A stretch of DNA of 64,000 bases from an uncultured Ruminococcus sp. (GTDB lineage: Bacteria > Bacillota > Clostridia > Oscillospirales > Acutalibacteraceae), in the NCBI GenBank assembly GCA_902793125.1, contig CADBCC010000009.1:1-64000 (forward strand), read 5' to 3'. Of the stretch, positions 32,699 to 41,272 are shown in pieces. A program made the position numbers and the translations under genes. The notes beneath the pieces were generated by a model. The model made no database searches. It was not told where the DNA came from and worked only from the letters and a program-made list of their open reading frames with translations. The first letter of the stretch is position 1, and each line of letters begins with the position of its first letter.

Positions 32699-34477
32699 TT
32701 GGAATATAAAATTAAAATCAAGAGTCTTGTTGTTGAGAAACAGACAATGACCATTGATTTATCTGGGGAGTTTATAGATGAATGTATTAATCCGAAATAT
32801 CTTTCTACTCCCAAGGTAATTTTACATTTTGATAACGGAAAAGAAGACAGAAGAATACCCCTTGTTATCCGTTTCGCTGATATTACTTATATCGACGGAA
32901 AGTGTATGTTCTCCGGAGTTTATAACTATCGTTTGGACTATCTTTTCTGGAAAACCAGAGGCAAGGGCTTGCCTTTTACTCTTTATTTTAACTTGAGTTT
33001 TGCTGATTTTTACGAAGAAAAGGTTCCCATTGACGTTACTCCCGATGAGTTTGTTCAGGATAAAAAATTCTTCGTATTAAAGAACTGCAGTGATCATTTT
33101 GAAATAACTTCCAAAATCGATAAGCTTAAACGCTCAAACCGCAATATGTCATTAGTACTTGCGTTTGATTCTCTTATTAAGATTATAACCTTAATTTATT
33201 CTATCGCGCTTATTCCGTTCTTTTTTATTGAGGCTCTGATTACTTTTACCGGCGCAAAAAATATGCCTAATAAAATTGAGTCCGAGAATAAAATCGCGAG
33301 AGTTGTTTCTTATATTATATACCGTATTTCCAAGGTTTCCCGAGAAAATCTTACAATGGACGGATATAAGAGAAGCCTTATAAGAAGGAAGTATAAACAT
33401 AAAAGACATAAGGCTGTTGAGCCTAATAAAATTACTTTCTTTTCCGCGAGACGCGAGGAAGTATCGGGTAACTTTGAGTTTGTTTATAACAAGCTTAAAG
33501 ATGATAAAAACTTAAACATTAATTTCCTTTTCAACACAAAATCTTTTAGATATATGACCAGAAAAGAAATTAATGATTTCGCTGAAGCCTGCGCTACAAG
33601 TAAAATTATTATTCTTGACGAGTATACTCCGCAGATTCATCTTATTGACCTTAAACCCGAGACCAAGATAATCCAGCTCTGGCACGCGTGCGGCGCTTTT
33701 AAAACCTTCGGATTTACAAGAATAGGTAAACCTAAGGGTTCACCTCAGGCTACAAGAATGCATCGTTCATACGATTATGTTACTGTAAGCTCTGATTATT
33801 GTAAAAAATGTCATTCCGAAGGCTTCGGTATTGCTACAAATAATATAGTTCCTACAGGTATTGCGAGAACCGATATATTCTTCGACGAGGAATATAAGGA
33901 GAACTTTAAGAAAAAGTTCTACAGCGAGTATCCTAATTTTAAAGATAAGAAGATTATTCTTTTCGCTCCTACTTTCAGGGGAGATATTAAACAAACAGCT
34001 CGTTATCCGATGGAACTGTTTGATATAAATGAAGTATGTGAAACTTTAGGTGATGAATACGCTATAATTATTAAGCATCATCCCTTTATTACCGAAAAAC
34101 ATACCATACCCGAAGAGTTTGCAGACAGAGTTATTGACCTTTCCGAAAGCACGGAAATTAACGACTTGCTGTTTGTTTCGGATATTATTATCAGCGACTA
34201 TTCTTCACTTGTATTTGAAGCTTCGTTACTTAATGTTCCTATGCTTTTCTACGCGTATGACTTACAGGCGTACATTAAATCAAGAGATTTCTATTTTGAC
34301 TTTAAGTTATATATTCCCGGTAAAATTTGTACTTCTCTCTATAAATTGCTTCAGGCGATAAAAGAGGAAGATTTTGAAACCGAGAAAATTGAACGTTTCA
34401 GAAATATGTTCTTTGATGACCTTGACGGTAATTCATCGCAGAGAATAGCCGATCTTATTTACAAATGTTTGGAATAA
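32699..34477 (+). CDS. CDP-glycerol/ribitol glycerophosphotransferase-family polymerase (TarL/TagF-like)
   Basis: A 592-residue membrane-associated protein. The N-terminal 170 residues form a beta-rich region, then a hydrophobic stretch (about 155-180) and a basic linker. The C-terminal glycosyl-phosphotransferase domain reads IIQLWHACGAFKTFG, YDYVTVSSDYCKKC, TGIARTDIFFD, IILFAPTFRG, IIKHHPF and SDYSSLVFEASL, the Glyphos_transf fold. It should polymerise a CDP-activated polyol phosphate into a cell-wall or lipid-linked polymer. The TTG at 32699 is chosen because GAGGG lies 8 bases before it; the in-frame GTG at 32684 precedes that site. Confidence 0.85.
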   Translation: MEYKIKIKSLVVEKQTMTIDLSGEFIDECINPKYLSTPKVILHFDNGKEDRRIPLVIRFADITYIDGKCMFSGVYNYRLDYLFWKTRGKGLPFTLYFNLSFADFYEEKVPIDVTPDEFVQDKKFFVLKNCSDHFEITSKIDKLKRSNRNMSLVLAFDSLIKIITLIYSIALIPFFFIEALITFTGAKNMPNKIESENKIARVVSYIIYRISKVSRENLTMDGYKRSLIRRKYKHKRHKAVEPNKITFFSARREEVSGNFEFVYNKLKDDKNLNINFLFNTKSFRYMTRKEINDFAEACATSKIIILDEYTPQIHLIDLKPETKIIQLWHACGAFKTFGFTRIGKPKGSPQATRMHRSYDYVTVSSDYCKKCHSEGFGIATNNIVPTGIARTDIFFDEEYKENFKKKFYSEYPNFKDKKIILFAPTFRGDIKQTARYPMELFDINEVCETLGDEYAIIIKHHPFITEKHTIPEEFADRVIDLSESTEINDLLFVSDIIISDYSSLVFEASLLNVPMLFYAYDLQAYIKSRDFYFDFKLYIPGKICTSLYKLLQAIKEEDFETEKIERFRNMFFDDLDGNSSQRIADLIYKCLE

Positions 34478-34480
34478 TAC

Positions 34481-34509
34481 TTGACAAAATAATATTATTG
34501 TTATATAAT
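34481..34509 (+). promoter_or_regulatory. Consensus sigma-A promoter of infC-rpmI-rplT
   Basis: Perfect -35 TTGACA (34481-34486), 17 bases, perfect -10 TATAAT (34504-34509). It starts only 3 bases after the preceding stop codon, and no separate terminator is visible there. Confidence 0.9.
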
Positions 34510-34515
34510 CATTTA

Positions 34516-34653
34516 GGTAAAATAAAGAAAGACAGAAATGTCTTCACCTGTGGGGTGTCGTCTGCACGGGTAATACTTAAAAACTAAGGTTATTTTAACT
34601 ATGTTTATTTTGTATTTTTATGCGGACGATTTTCTGTCCGCATTTTTATTTTT
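34516..34653 (+). promoter_or_regulatory. infC-operon leader, candidate attenuator (L20-leader-like)
   Basis: The roughly 160-base untranslated leader folds into small hairpins (AAGAC 34529-34533 with GTCTT 34540-34544; CACC 34545-34548 with GGTG 34554-34557) and ends in a terminator. The stretch TCGTCTGC (34558-34565) can pair over 8 bp with GCGGACGA (34622-34629), the 5' arm of that terminator, so an antiterminator or long-range fold is possible. This is the layout of the L20 autoregulatory leader of Bacillus infC operons. Pairing is seen in sequence; control by L20 is inferred. Confidence 0.7.
34621..34653 (+). terminator. Leader terminator before infC
   Basis: Stem TGCGGAC (34621-34627) / GTCCGCA (34636-34642) with an 8-base loop, then TTTTTATTTTT. 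It lies 26 bases before the infC start, so it must be conditional. Confidence 0.8.
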
Positions 34654-34678
34654 ATAAATGTTTTGGAGGTGCTTTGTT

Positions 34679-35197
34679 ATCAGTAAGCGTGAAATTCAGA
34701 TCAATGAGGATATACGTGATAATGAACTTCGTATAATCGGTTCAGACGGTGACCAGCTCGGTATAATGTCGGCTGAAAAAGCTCTTGATCTGGCGGCTAA
34801 AGAGGACCTTGATCTCGTAAAAATTGCTCCTCAGGCAAAACCGCCTGTGTGCAAAATTATGGATTACGGTAAGTACAAATTTGAACAAGCCAAAAGAGAA
34901 AAAGAAGCTCGTAAGAATCAGAAAATTGTCGATACCAAAGAGGTAAGACTGTCTCTTAATATTGATACTCATGATTTTAACACCAAACTTAATAACGCTA
35001 TTAAATTTATTAAGCACGGTGATAAAGTTAAGGTTTCAATCAGATTCAGAGGTCGTGAAATGGGACATTCTGAGTTTGGATATGATCTTATGAACAGATT
35101 TTCAGAGGCTTGCAGCGAGTACGCGGTTATAAATAAACCCGCTAAACTCGAAGGCCGCAATATGCTTATGTTTCTTTCACCAAAGCCAAACAAATAG
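34679..35197 (+). CDS. infC: Translation initiation factor IF-3
   Basis: A 172-residue factor that keeps 30S subunits free and checks start codons. SDGDQLGIMSAEKALDLA, APQAKPPVCKIMDYGKYKFE and the C-terminal RFRGREMGHSEFG are diagnostic. The frame has no AUG, GUG or UUG in the right place: GGAGGT is followed after 8 bases by ATC AGT AAG CGT, matching the family N-terminus (M)SKxxxxN. It therefore most likely starts at AUC, in line with the AUU starts used elsewhere for IF-3 self-control. An upstream in-frame ATG would place the ribosome site inside the gene. Confidence 0.9.
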   Translation: MSKREIQINEDIRDNELRIIGSDGDQLGIMSAEKALDLAAKEDLDLVKIAPQAKPPVCKIMDYGKYKFEQAKREKEARKNQKIVDTKEVRLSLNIDTHDFNTKLNNAIKFIKHGDKVKVSIRFRGREMGHSEFGYDLMNRFSEACSEYAVINKPAKLEGRNMLMFLSPKPNK

Positions 35198-35215
35198 TTA
35201 AGGAGGATAAATATT

Positions 35216-35413
35216 ATGCCAAAAATTAAAACACACAGCGGAGCTAAAAAGCGCTTTAAGCTTTCTAAAAACGGTAAGGTAATTCGTGCTCACGCTAACA
35301 AATCTCACATCTTAAACAAGAAAACAACAAAACGTAAGAGAGGTCTGCGCCAGACTACTTGTGCTGATAAGACTAACGTGGCTCAGATTAAACGTCTTAT
35401 CCCTTATAAATAA
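35216..35413 (+). CDS. rpmI: 50S ribosomal protein L35
   Basis: A 65-residue basic protein: [20 protein letters not shown] and [17 protein letters not shown] are canonical L35. AAGGAGG upstream. Middle gene of infC-rpmI-rplT. Confidence 0.97.
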   Translation: MPKIKTHSGAKKRFKLSKNGKVIRAHANKSHILNKKTTKRKRGLRQTTCADKTNVAQIKRLIPYK

Positions 35414-35450
35414 TTAAACTGTGAATTAGTAATTAACGGAGGTATTAAAA

Positions 35451-35804
35451 ATGGCACGAGTAAAAGGTGCGATTACAACTCGCAAAAGAAGAAAAAAAGT
35501 ATTAAAATTAGCTAAAGGCTATTTTGGAGCAAAATCCAGACATTTTAAAATGGCTAAACAGGCCGTTATGAAGTCCGGAAACTATGCTTATATCGGTCGT
35601 AAACAGAAGAAGAGAGATTTCCGTCGTCTTTGGATTACACGTATCTCTGCAGCTTGTAAGGCTAACGGAACTAATTATTCCACTTTTATGAACGGTCTTA
35701 AAAAAGCGGGAATTACACTTAATCGTAAGATGCTTTCAGAAATCGCTATTTCCGATCCTGCCGCTTTCACCGCTCTTGTTGAGCAAGCTAAAGCCGCAAA
35801 ATAA
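35451..35804 (+). CDS. rplT: 50S ribosomal protein L20
   Basis: A 117-residue 23S rRNA-binding protein: [33 protein letters not shown] and [20 protein letters not shown] split across the middle are canonical. In Bacillus L20 binds the operon leader and represses it; the leader here has a suitable layout. GGAGG upstream; a terminator follows. Confidence 0.97.
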   Translation: MARVKGAITTRKRRKKVLKLAKGYFGAKSRHFKMAKQAVMKSGNYAYIGRKQKKRDFRRLWITRISAACKANGTNYSTFMNGLKKAGITLNRKMLSEIAISDPAAFTALVEQAKAAK

Positions 35805-35817
35805 TAAAACTGTAAAT

Positions 35818-35843
35818 GCGTTTGGGCTTTCCCAAACGCTTTT
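35818..35843 (+). terminator. Rho-independent terminator after rplT
   Basis: A 9-bp stem GCGTTTGGG (35818-35826) / CCCAAACGC (35831-35839), 4-base loop, T4. Confidence 0.8.
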
Positions 35844-35886
35844 GCTATTTTTTAATAGTGTGTAAATCACACGTCAATTTATTGTT

Positions 35887-36669
35887 ATGAAAAAAATCAC
35901 AAGCAAAGATAATTCTTTAATTAAACATATTAATAAACTTAATAAAAGTGCTAAATATCGCAAAGAACATTATGAATTTGTCGCCGAAGGTATAAGAATC
36001 TGTAAAGACGCTTTTTTATCCAACGCTAAAATTATTTCCTTATTGGTTTGTGAGGATATAATTGAAAAGAATTTTGATTTAATCAATGAAATTGAAAATG
36101 TAAGCGAAAACTCTTATGTTTTACCTAAATCATTATTTAAAGAAATTTCCGATACAAAAACTCCCCAGGGGATAATCTGTGTTATAAAAGCTCTTGACAA
36201 TCCTACTCTATTTGATAAAATTAAAAGTAACGTAAAATTATTAGCTTTGGAAAATATTCAGGATCCTTCGAATTTAGGTACTATTTTAAGAACCGCGGAA
36301 GCGGTAGGAGTAAGCGGCGTTATTTTATCTGACGACTGTTGCGATATATATTCTCCGAAGGTTGTACGAGGAAGTATGGGCGCTGTATTCAGGCTTCCTT
36401 TTAAAGTAGTTGAAAGCATCGGGGAGTATATTTTGGATAATAAAAATATAAATTTTTACGCTTCTGTTGTTGATGAAGACGCCGAGAAGGTTACTGATTT
36501 TAAATTTGCAGAGCCATGTGTTCTTTTGGTCGGCAATGAAGGCAACGGATTAAAAGAATCAACTGTTGAATTATGCGATAAAAGGCTGACGATACCGATG
36601 AACGGAAGGGCAGAGTCTCTTAACGTGTCTGCCGCCGCGTCTATATTAATGTGGGAAATGATTAAATGA
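35887..36669 (+). CDS. SpoU/TrmH-family RNA 2'-O-methyltransferase
   Basis: A 260-residue SPOUT enzyme. The N-terminal substrate-binding part (ITSKDNSLIKHINKL, YEFVAEGIRICKDA) is followed by the knotted AdoMet domain: LALENIQDPSNLGTILRTAE, SPKVVRGSMGAVFRLP, LLVGNEGNGL and IPMNGRAESLNVSAAASIL. These are the three SpoU motifs. It probably methylates rRNA or tRNA; the target base is not evident. No clear ribosome site precedes the ATG. Its end overlaps dprA by 4 bases (ATGA). Confidence 0.88.
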   Translation: MKKITSKDNSLIKHINKLNKSAKYRKEHYEFVAEGIRICKDAFLSNAKIISLLVCEDIIEKNFDLINEIENVSENSYVLPKSLFKEISDTKTPQGIICVIKALDNPTLFDKIKSNVKLLALENIQDPSNLGTILRTAEAVGVSGVILSDDCCDIYSPKVVRGSMGAVFRLPFKVVESIGEYILDNKNINFYASVVDEDAEKVTDFKFAEPCVLLVGNEGNGLKESTVELCDKRLTIPMNGRAESLNVSAAASILMWEMIK

Positions 36670-37862
36670 ATAATCTCAGGTATTGGATTTGGTTTACTCA
36701 AGCAATCGGATATTGTACAACAAAAGCCAAACAATTAACTTTTCTTTACAACAGTATTGAAGAGTTTTATCTCGGCGGAGAATCTGAGTGGCGTTTATCC
36801 GGACTGTTTAATAATAAAGAAATCGAAAAAATGTCAAAAATTCCGCTTGATATTTCCGATGAGATAATAGGAAAATGCATTACATATTTTTATGATACGG
36901 TTTGTATAGACAGTCCCGAATATCCTAAATGTTTATTTGATATTGATGATCCCCCGGCTGTACTTTATATTTCAGGAGCGCTTCCCGATATAGATGACAG
37001 AATGTCGATTGCTGTAATCGGAACCAGAAAAGCTTCTATGTACGGTATTAAATCATCCTATAATATGGCATATCAGCTTTCCAAAGCAGGTGTTACAATA
37101 ATAAGCGGAGGAGCTTTAGGCGTTGACTGTTCATCGCATTTAGGCACGCTTGCCGCTGACGGTGTAACGATTTGTGTTTTAGGCTGCGGAATAAATTACG
37201 ATTATCTGCGTGAAAACGCTAAAATGCGAAGCGATATTACTTTTAAGGGTGCGGTTATCTCCGAGTATCCGCCCGATACAGAGCCTAAAAGTTATCATTT
37301 TCCGCAAAGGAATCGAATCATCTCAGCGTTATCTGACGGAATACTTGTTATTGAGGCGGGAAGCAGAAGCGGTTCGCTCATTACCGTTAACTCGGCTTTG
37401 GAACAGGACGCTTCTAAAAAGATTTTTGCTTTAGCGGGACCTGTCGATTCTCATTTTGACGGTTCAAATAAACTGATTAAAAACAAAGTTGCGACAATGG
37501 TTACAGACTACAAGGATATTATTGACGCGTTTGATAATGTGTATGTAACTACAGAATTAGACGTTTCCGCTCAGCCGTCTGATGATGTTATTGATGTTAT
37601 TCCGATAAAAGGTAAACCACCCGAAAATATTAACGGGCTTAAAACTTACGATTTAAGCGAAGTGCCTCAGCACAAGGAAAATCTAAATTTAAGCGAAGAT
37701 GAAAAAAGCGTGTATTACGCAATAAACTACGAGCCTGTTCATATTGATAAAATATCGGAAATTACTAATCTGCCTGTTTTTAAAATATTACCTATAATAA
37801 CAACCCTCGAATTAAGAGGTCTTATTAAATGTGTGCAAGGCAGAAGTTATAGATTGATATAA
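36666..37862 (+). CDS. dprA: DNA-processing protein DprA
   Basis: A 398-residue single-strand DNA-binding protein that loads RecA on incoming DNA during transformation. N-terminal SAM-like region, Rossmann core with VIGTRKASMYG, IISGGALGVDCSSHLG, VLGCGINYDY, FPQRNRIISALSDGILVIEA and RSGSLITVNSALEQ, and a C-terminal winged helix (about 330-398, DKISEITNLPVFKI). Overlaps the methylase stop by 4 bases. topA follows, the classic dprA-topA order. Confidence 0.93.
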   Translation: MNNLRYWIWFTQAIGYCTTKAKQLTFLYNSIEEFYLGGESEWRLSGLFNNKEIEKMSKIPLDISDEIIGKCITYFYDTVCIDSPEYPKCLFDIDDPPAVLYISGALPDIDDRMSIAVIGTRKASMYGIKSSYNMAYQLSKAGVTIISGGALGVDCSSHLGTLAADGVTICVLGCGINYDYLRENAKMRSDITFKGAVISEYPPDTEPKSYHFPQRNRIISALSDGILVIEAGSRSGSLITVNSALEQDASKKIFALAGPVDSHFDGSNKLIKNKVATMVTDYKDIIDAFDNVYVTTELDVSAQPSDDVIDVIPIKGKPPENINGLKTYDLSEVPQHKENLNLSEDEKSVYYAINYEPVHIDKISEITNLPVFKILPIITTLELRGLIKCVQGRSYRLI

Positions 37863-37883
37863 ATTTGAAAGGATATAATAATT

Positions 37884-39959
37884 ATGTCAAATTTAGTTAT
37901 TGTTGAGTCGCCTGCAAAGGCTAAAACAATTAAAAAGTATTTAGGTAAAGACTACGACGTTATCGCGTCAATGGGCCACGTAAGAGATCTCCCGAACGCG
38001 AGACTGAGTGTTGATATAAAAAATAATTATGAACCTAAGTATTCTATTATCAAAGGTAAAGAATCTTTGGTAAAAGACATTAAAGAACACGCGCAAAAGT
38101 CAGATAAAGTGTTTTTAGCGACTGACCCTGACCGAGAGGGCGAAGCTATTTCCTGGCATTTAGCATATATTCTTGACTTGGATTTAAATGAAAATAACCG
38201 CGTCGAGTTTAACGAAATCACTAAATCAGGCGTAAATAGCGGAATGAGCTCGCCGAGATCAATTAATCTTAATCTTGTTAACGCTCAGCAGGCAAGACGT
38301 GTTCTTGACAGACTTGTAGGATATAAACTGAGTCCTTTTATTTCACAAAAAATCAGAAGAGGTATGTCCGCGGGACGCGTACAGTCCGTAGCGGTCAGAA
38401 TTATTGTTGACAGAGAAGAAGAAATCAGAGCGTTTAATCCCGAAGAGTATTGGACAATTGACGCTAAGTTTATTCCGAAAGGTTTAAGAAAATCTTTCCC
38501 TGCAACATTATATTTAGGAAAAGATAAAATAGAGAATAAAGAACAGGCTGAAAAGATTTTAGCTGAGCTCGAAAACGCTGAGTTTTTCGTTAAAGACGTT
38601 AAAAACGGTACTCGTAAAAAATCCCCCGCTCCTCCGTTTATTACTTCAACGCTTCAGCAGGAGGCTTCAAGAAAGTTAGGATTCCAGTCACGCCGTACAA
38701 TGAGAGTTGCTCAGGAGCTTTACGAGGGTATTGAAATCGATGAATTGGGCGCTACAGGTCTTATTACCTATATGAGAACCGATTCATTACGAATTTCCAA
38801 TCAGGCTCTTTCAGAAGTAACCGAGTATATTAATTCAAAATACGGAGAGAAGTACTTACCGTCTAAACCGAGGTTTTTTAAATCACGCTCAAACGCTCAG
38901 GACGGCCATGAGGCTATTCGCCCCACAATGCCTTCATTAGAACCCGATAAGATTAAAAATAACCTTTCAAGCGACCAATATAAGCTTTACAGCCTTATTT
39001 GGAAAAGATTTGTCGCTTCACAGATGGCTGATTGTATCCAAAAAACAACCAGAGCCGAAATAGAAGGTAATAATCATATTTTTAAAGCTTCGGGTTATAC
39101 TGTTTCTTTCGACGGATTTACGTCGCTGTATGTTGAGGGTAAGGATGTCGCCGAGGAAAAGGCTTCTCAGTTGCCCGACCTTGAAAAGGGTATGAGTGTG
39201 CGCAAAAAAGAAATTGTACCTAACCAACACTTTACACAGCCTCCGCAGAGATATACGGAAGCTTCGCTTATTAAAACGCTTGAAGAAAACGGTATCGGAC
39301 GTCCTTCAACCTATGCCGCTACTATTTCAACAATTACAAGCCGTGAATATGTAAAAAGAGAAAGCAAATCATTAGTTCCTACCGAGCTTGGTGAAGCAAT
39401 GGTTAAACTTATGAAAGAGCGTTTCTCGAAAATAGTTAATCCCAAATTTACTGCGCAGATGGAAGAAAGCCTTGATACGGTTGAAAGCGGTAAAGTTGAG
39501 TGGAGAGCTTTAATTGACGATTTCTATCAGGATTTCGATAAAACTTTAGCTGAAGCAAAAACCGATATGGAAGGCGTTAAGATTCAGCTTGAAGAAGATA
39601 AAACAGATATTATCTGCGAAAACTGCGGACGAAATATGGTAATTAAAGTCGGAAAATACGGAAAGTTTATTGCTTGCCCCGGATACCCCGAGTGTAAGAA
39701 TGTGAAAAAATATGTTCAGAAAATCGGTGTAAAATGTCCTAAATGCAATGACGGAGACGTTATTGTTAAGACAACCAAAAAGAAAACCGTTTTTTACGGA
39801 TGCAGTAATTATCCGAAATGTGATTTTGTTTCATGGAATGAGCCCGTAAACGAAAGATGTCCGCAATGCGGAGAAATCCTCTTTAAGAAAAAGGGCAAGA
39901 AAAAAGTTCTGTTCTGTGAAAACAAAGACTGCGGTTACGAAAAAACCGAAAAAAGTTAA
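37884..39959 (+). CDS. topA: DNA topoisomerase I
   Basis: A 691-residue type IA enzyme relaxing negative supercoils. TOPRIM at the N-terminus (LVIVESPAKAKTIKKYLG, ATDPDREGEAISWHL), active-site Tyr in LITYMRTDSLRIS, RPSTYAATI, and three C-terminal four-Cys zinc ribbons (CENCGRNM...CPGYPEC, CPKCNDGD...CSNYPKC, CPQCGEIL...CENKDC). Length is usual. It overlaps trmFO by one base at TAATG. Confidence 0.97.
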   Translation: MSNLVIVESPAKAKTIKKYLGKDYDVIASMGHVRDLPNARLSVDIKNNYEPKYSIIKGKESLVKDIKEHAQKSDKVFLATDPDREGEAISWHLAYILDLDLNENNRVEFNEITKSGVNSGMSSPRSINLNLVNAQQARRVLDRLVGYKLSPFISQKIRRGMSAGRVQSVAVRIIVDREEEIRAFNPEEYWTIDAKFIPKGLRKSFPATLYLGKDKIENKEQAEKILAELENAEFFVKDVKNGTRKKSPAPPFITSTLQQEASRKLGFQSRRTMRVAQELYEGIEIDELGATGLITYMRTDSLRISNQALSEVTEYINSKYGEKYLPSKPRFFKSRSNAQDGHEAIRPTMPSLEPDKIKNNLSSDQYKLYSLIWKRFVASQMADCIQKTTRAEIEGNNHIFKASGYTVSFDGFTSLYVEGKDVAEEKASQLPDLEKGMSVRKKEIVPNQHFTQPPQRYTEASLIKTLEENGIGRPSTYAATISTITSREYVKRESKSLVPTELGEAMVKLMKERFSKIVNPKFTAQMEESLDTVESGKVEWRALIDDFYQDFDKTLAEAKTDMEGVKIQLEEDKTDIICENCGRNMVIKVGKYGKFIACPGYPECKNVKKYVQKIGVKCPKCNDGDVIVKTTKKKTVFYGCSNYPKCDFVSWNEPVNERCPQCGEILFKKKGKKKVLFCENKDCGYEKTEKS

Positions 39960-41272
39960 TGTGTATTAATGTTATAGGCGCGGGACTTGCGGGATGCGAA
40001 GCGGCATATCAGATTGCTAAACATAATATTAAAGTAAATCTTTATGAGATGAAACCCAAAAAGAAATCGCCCGCGCATAAGTCAGATTTATTTGCGGAGC
40101 TTGTTTGCTCAAATTCATTTAAAGCAGATAGGTTGAATTCCGCCGCGGGATTGTTAAAAGAAGAAATGAGATATCTGGATTCGCTTCTTCTAAAAGCCGC
40201 TGATAAAGCACGTGTGCCCGCCGGAGGAGCTTTAGCTGTAGACAGAGATCTTTTTTCAAATTACGTTACAGATGAAATTAACTCAAACGAATATATAAAT
40301 GTTATTAATGAAGAAATATCTGAAATCAATAATGAAAATATTAATATAATTGCTACAGGACCTTTGACTTCAGATAAGCTTGCCGGTTATATCGGTAAGT
40401 TATTCGGCAATTCCTTATCTTTTTATGACGCCGCGGCTCCTATTGTTGATTTTAAAAGCATTGATATGAAGCATGCTTTTTTTGAATCAAGATACGGAAA
40501 AGGCGATAAAACAGATTACCTTAATTGTCCGATGAATATGGAAGAATACGAAATATTCTATAACGAGCTTGTTAACGCCGAGCGCGCTCCCGTTAAAGAT
40601 TTTGATGTAAAAGATCCCAAAGTGTATGAGGGTTGTATGCCTATTGAGGTTATGGCTCAAAGAGGGCACGATACAATCCGCTTCGGTCCTATGAAACCAG
40701 TAGGACTTACAGATCCAAATACAGGCCACAGGCCTTGGGCTGTTTTACAGCTTCGTAAAGAGAACTCTTCGGGTACTATGTATAATCTTGTTGGATTCCA
40801 AACAAATTTAAAATTCGGTGAGCAAAAAAGAGTATTCGGTTTAATTCCGGCGTTAAAAAACGCTGAGTTTGTAAGATACGGTGTTATGCACAGGAATACA
40901 TTTTTAAATTCTCCGGAAATTTTAAATAATGATTTCAGCGTAAAAAATGATATTAAACTGTTTTTTGCCGGACAGATAACCGGAGTTGAAGGCTATATGG
41001 AAAGTGCTTCATCAGGGATTATAGCCGGAATTAACGCTGTAAGGAGATTAAAAGGTTTAAAAAGTATTTTTCTCCCTGATACAACAATGATTGGTTCTTT
41101 ATGCAGATATATATCCGATAACAGCGTAAAAAATTATCAGCCTATGGGCGCGAATTTCGGTATATTACCTGAGCTCGAAAATCGTCCGCGCGATAAAAAG
41201 GAACGCGGACAGGCATACGCCGACAGAGCTATAAATGATTTAAAAATATATTTAGAAAGCGTGAATTTATGA
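39959..41272 (+). CDS. trmFO: Folate/FAD-dependent tRNA (uracil-54-C5)-methyltransferase
   Basis: A 437-residue flavoprotein that makes ribothymidine 54 in tRNA from methylene-THF. FAD-binding GAGLAGCEAAYQ at the start, LYEMKPKKKSPAH, ELVCSNSFKAD, GLLKEEMRYLDS, ATGPLTSDKL, MPIEVMAQRG and FAGQITGVEGYMESA are diagnostic. It overlaps topA by one base and plsX by four, a coupled run. Confidence 0.96.
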   Translation: MCINVIGAGLAGCEAAYQIAKHNIKVNLYEMKPKKKSPAHKSDLFAELVCSNSFKADRLNSAAGLLKEEMRYLDSLLLKAADKARVPAGGALAVDRDLFSNYVTDEINSNEYINVINEEISEINNENINIIATGPLTSDKLAGYIGKLFGNSLSFYDAAAPIVDFKSIDMKHAFFESRYGKGDKTDYLNCPMNMEEYEIFYNELVNAERAPVKDFDVKDPKVYEGCMPIEVMAQRGHDTIRFGPMKPVGLTDPNTGHRPWAVLQLRKENSSGTMYNLVGFQTNLKFGEQKRVFGLIPALKNAEFVRYGVMHRNTFLNSPEILNNDFSVKNDIKLFFAGQITGVEGYMESASSGIIAGINAVRRLKGLKSIFLPDTTMIGSLCRYISDNSVKNYQPMGANFGILPELENRPRDKKERGQAYADRAINDLKIYLESVNL

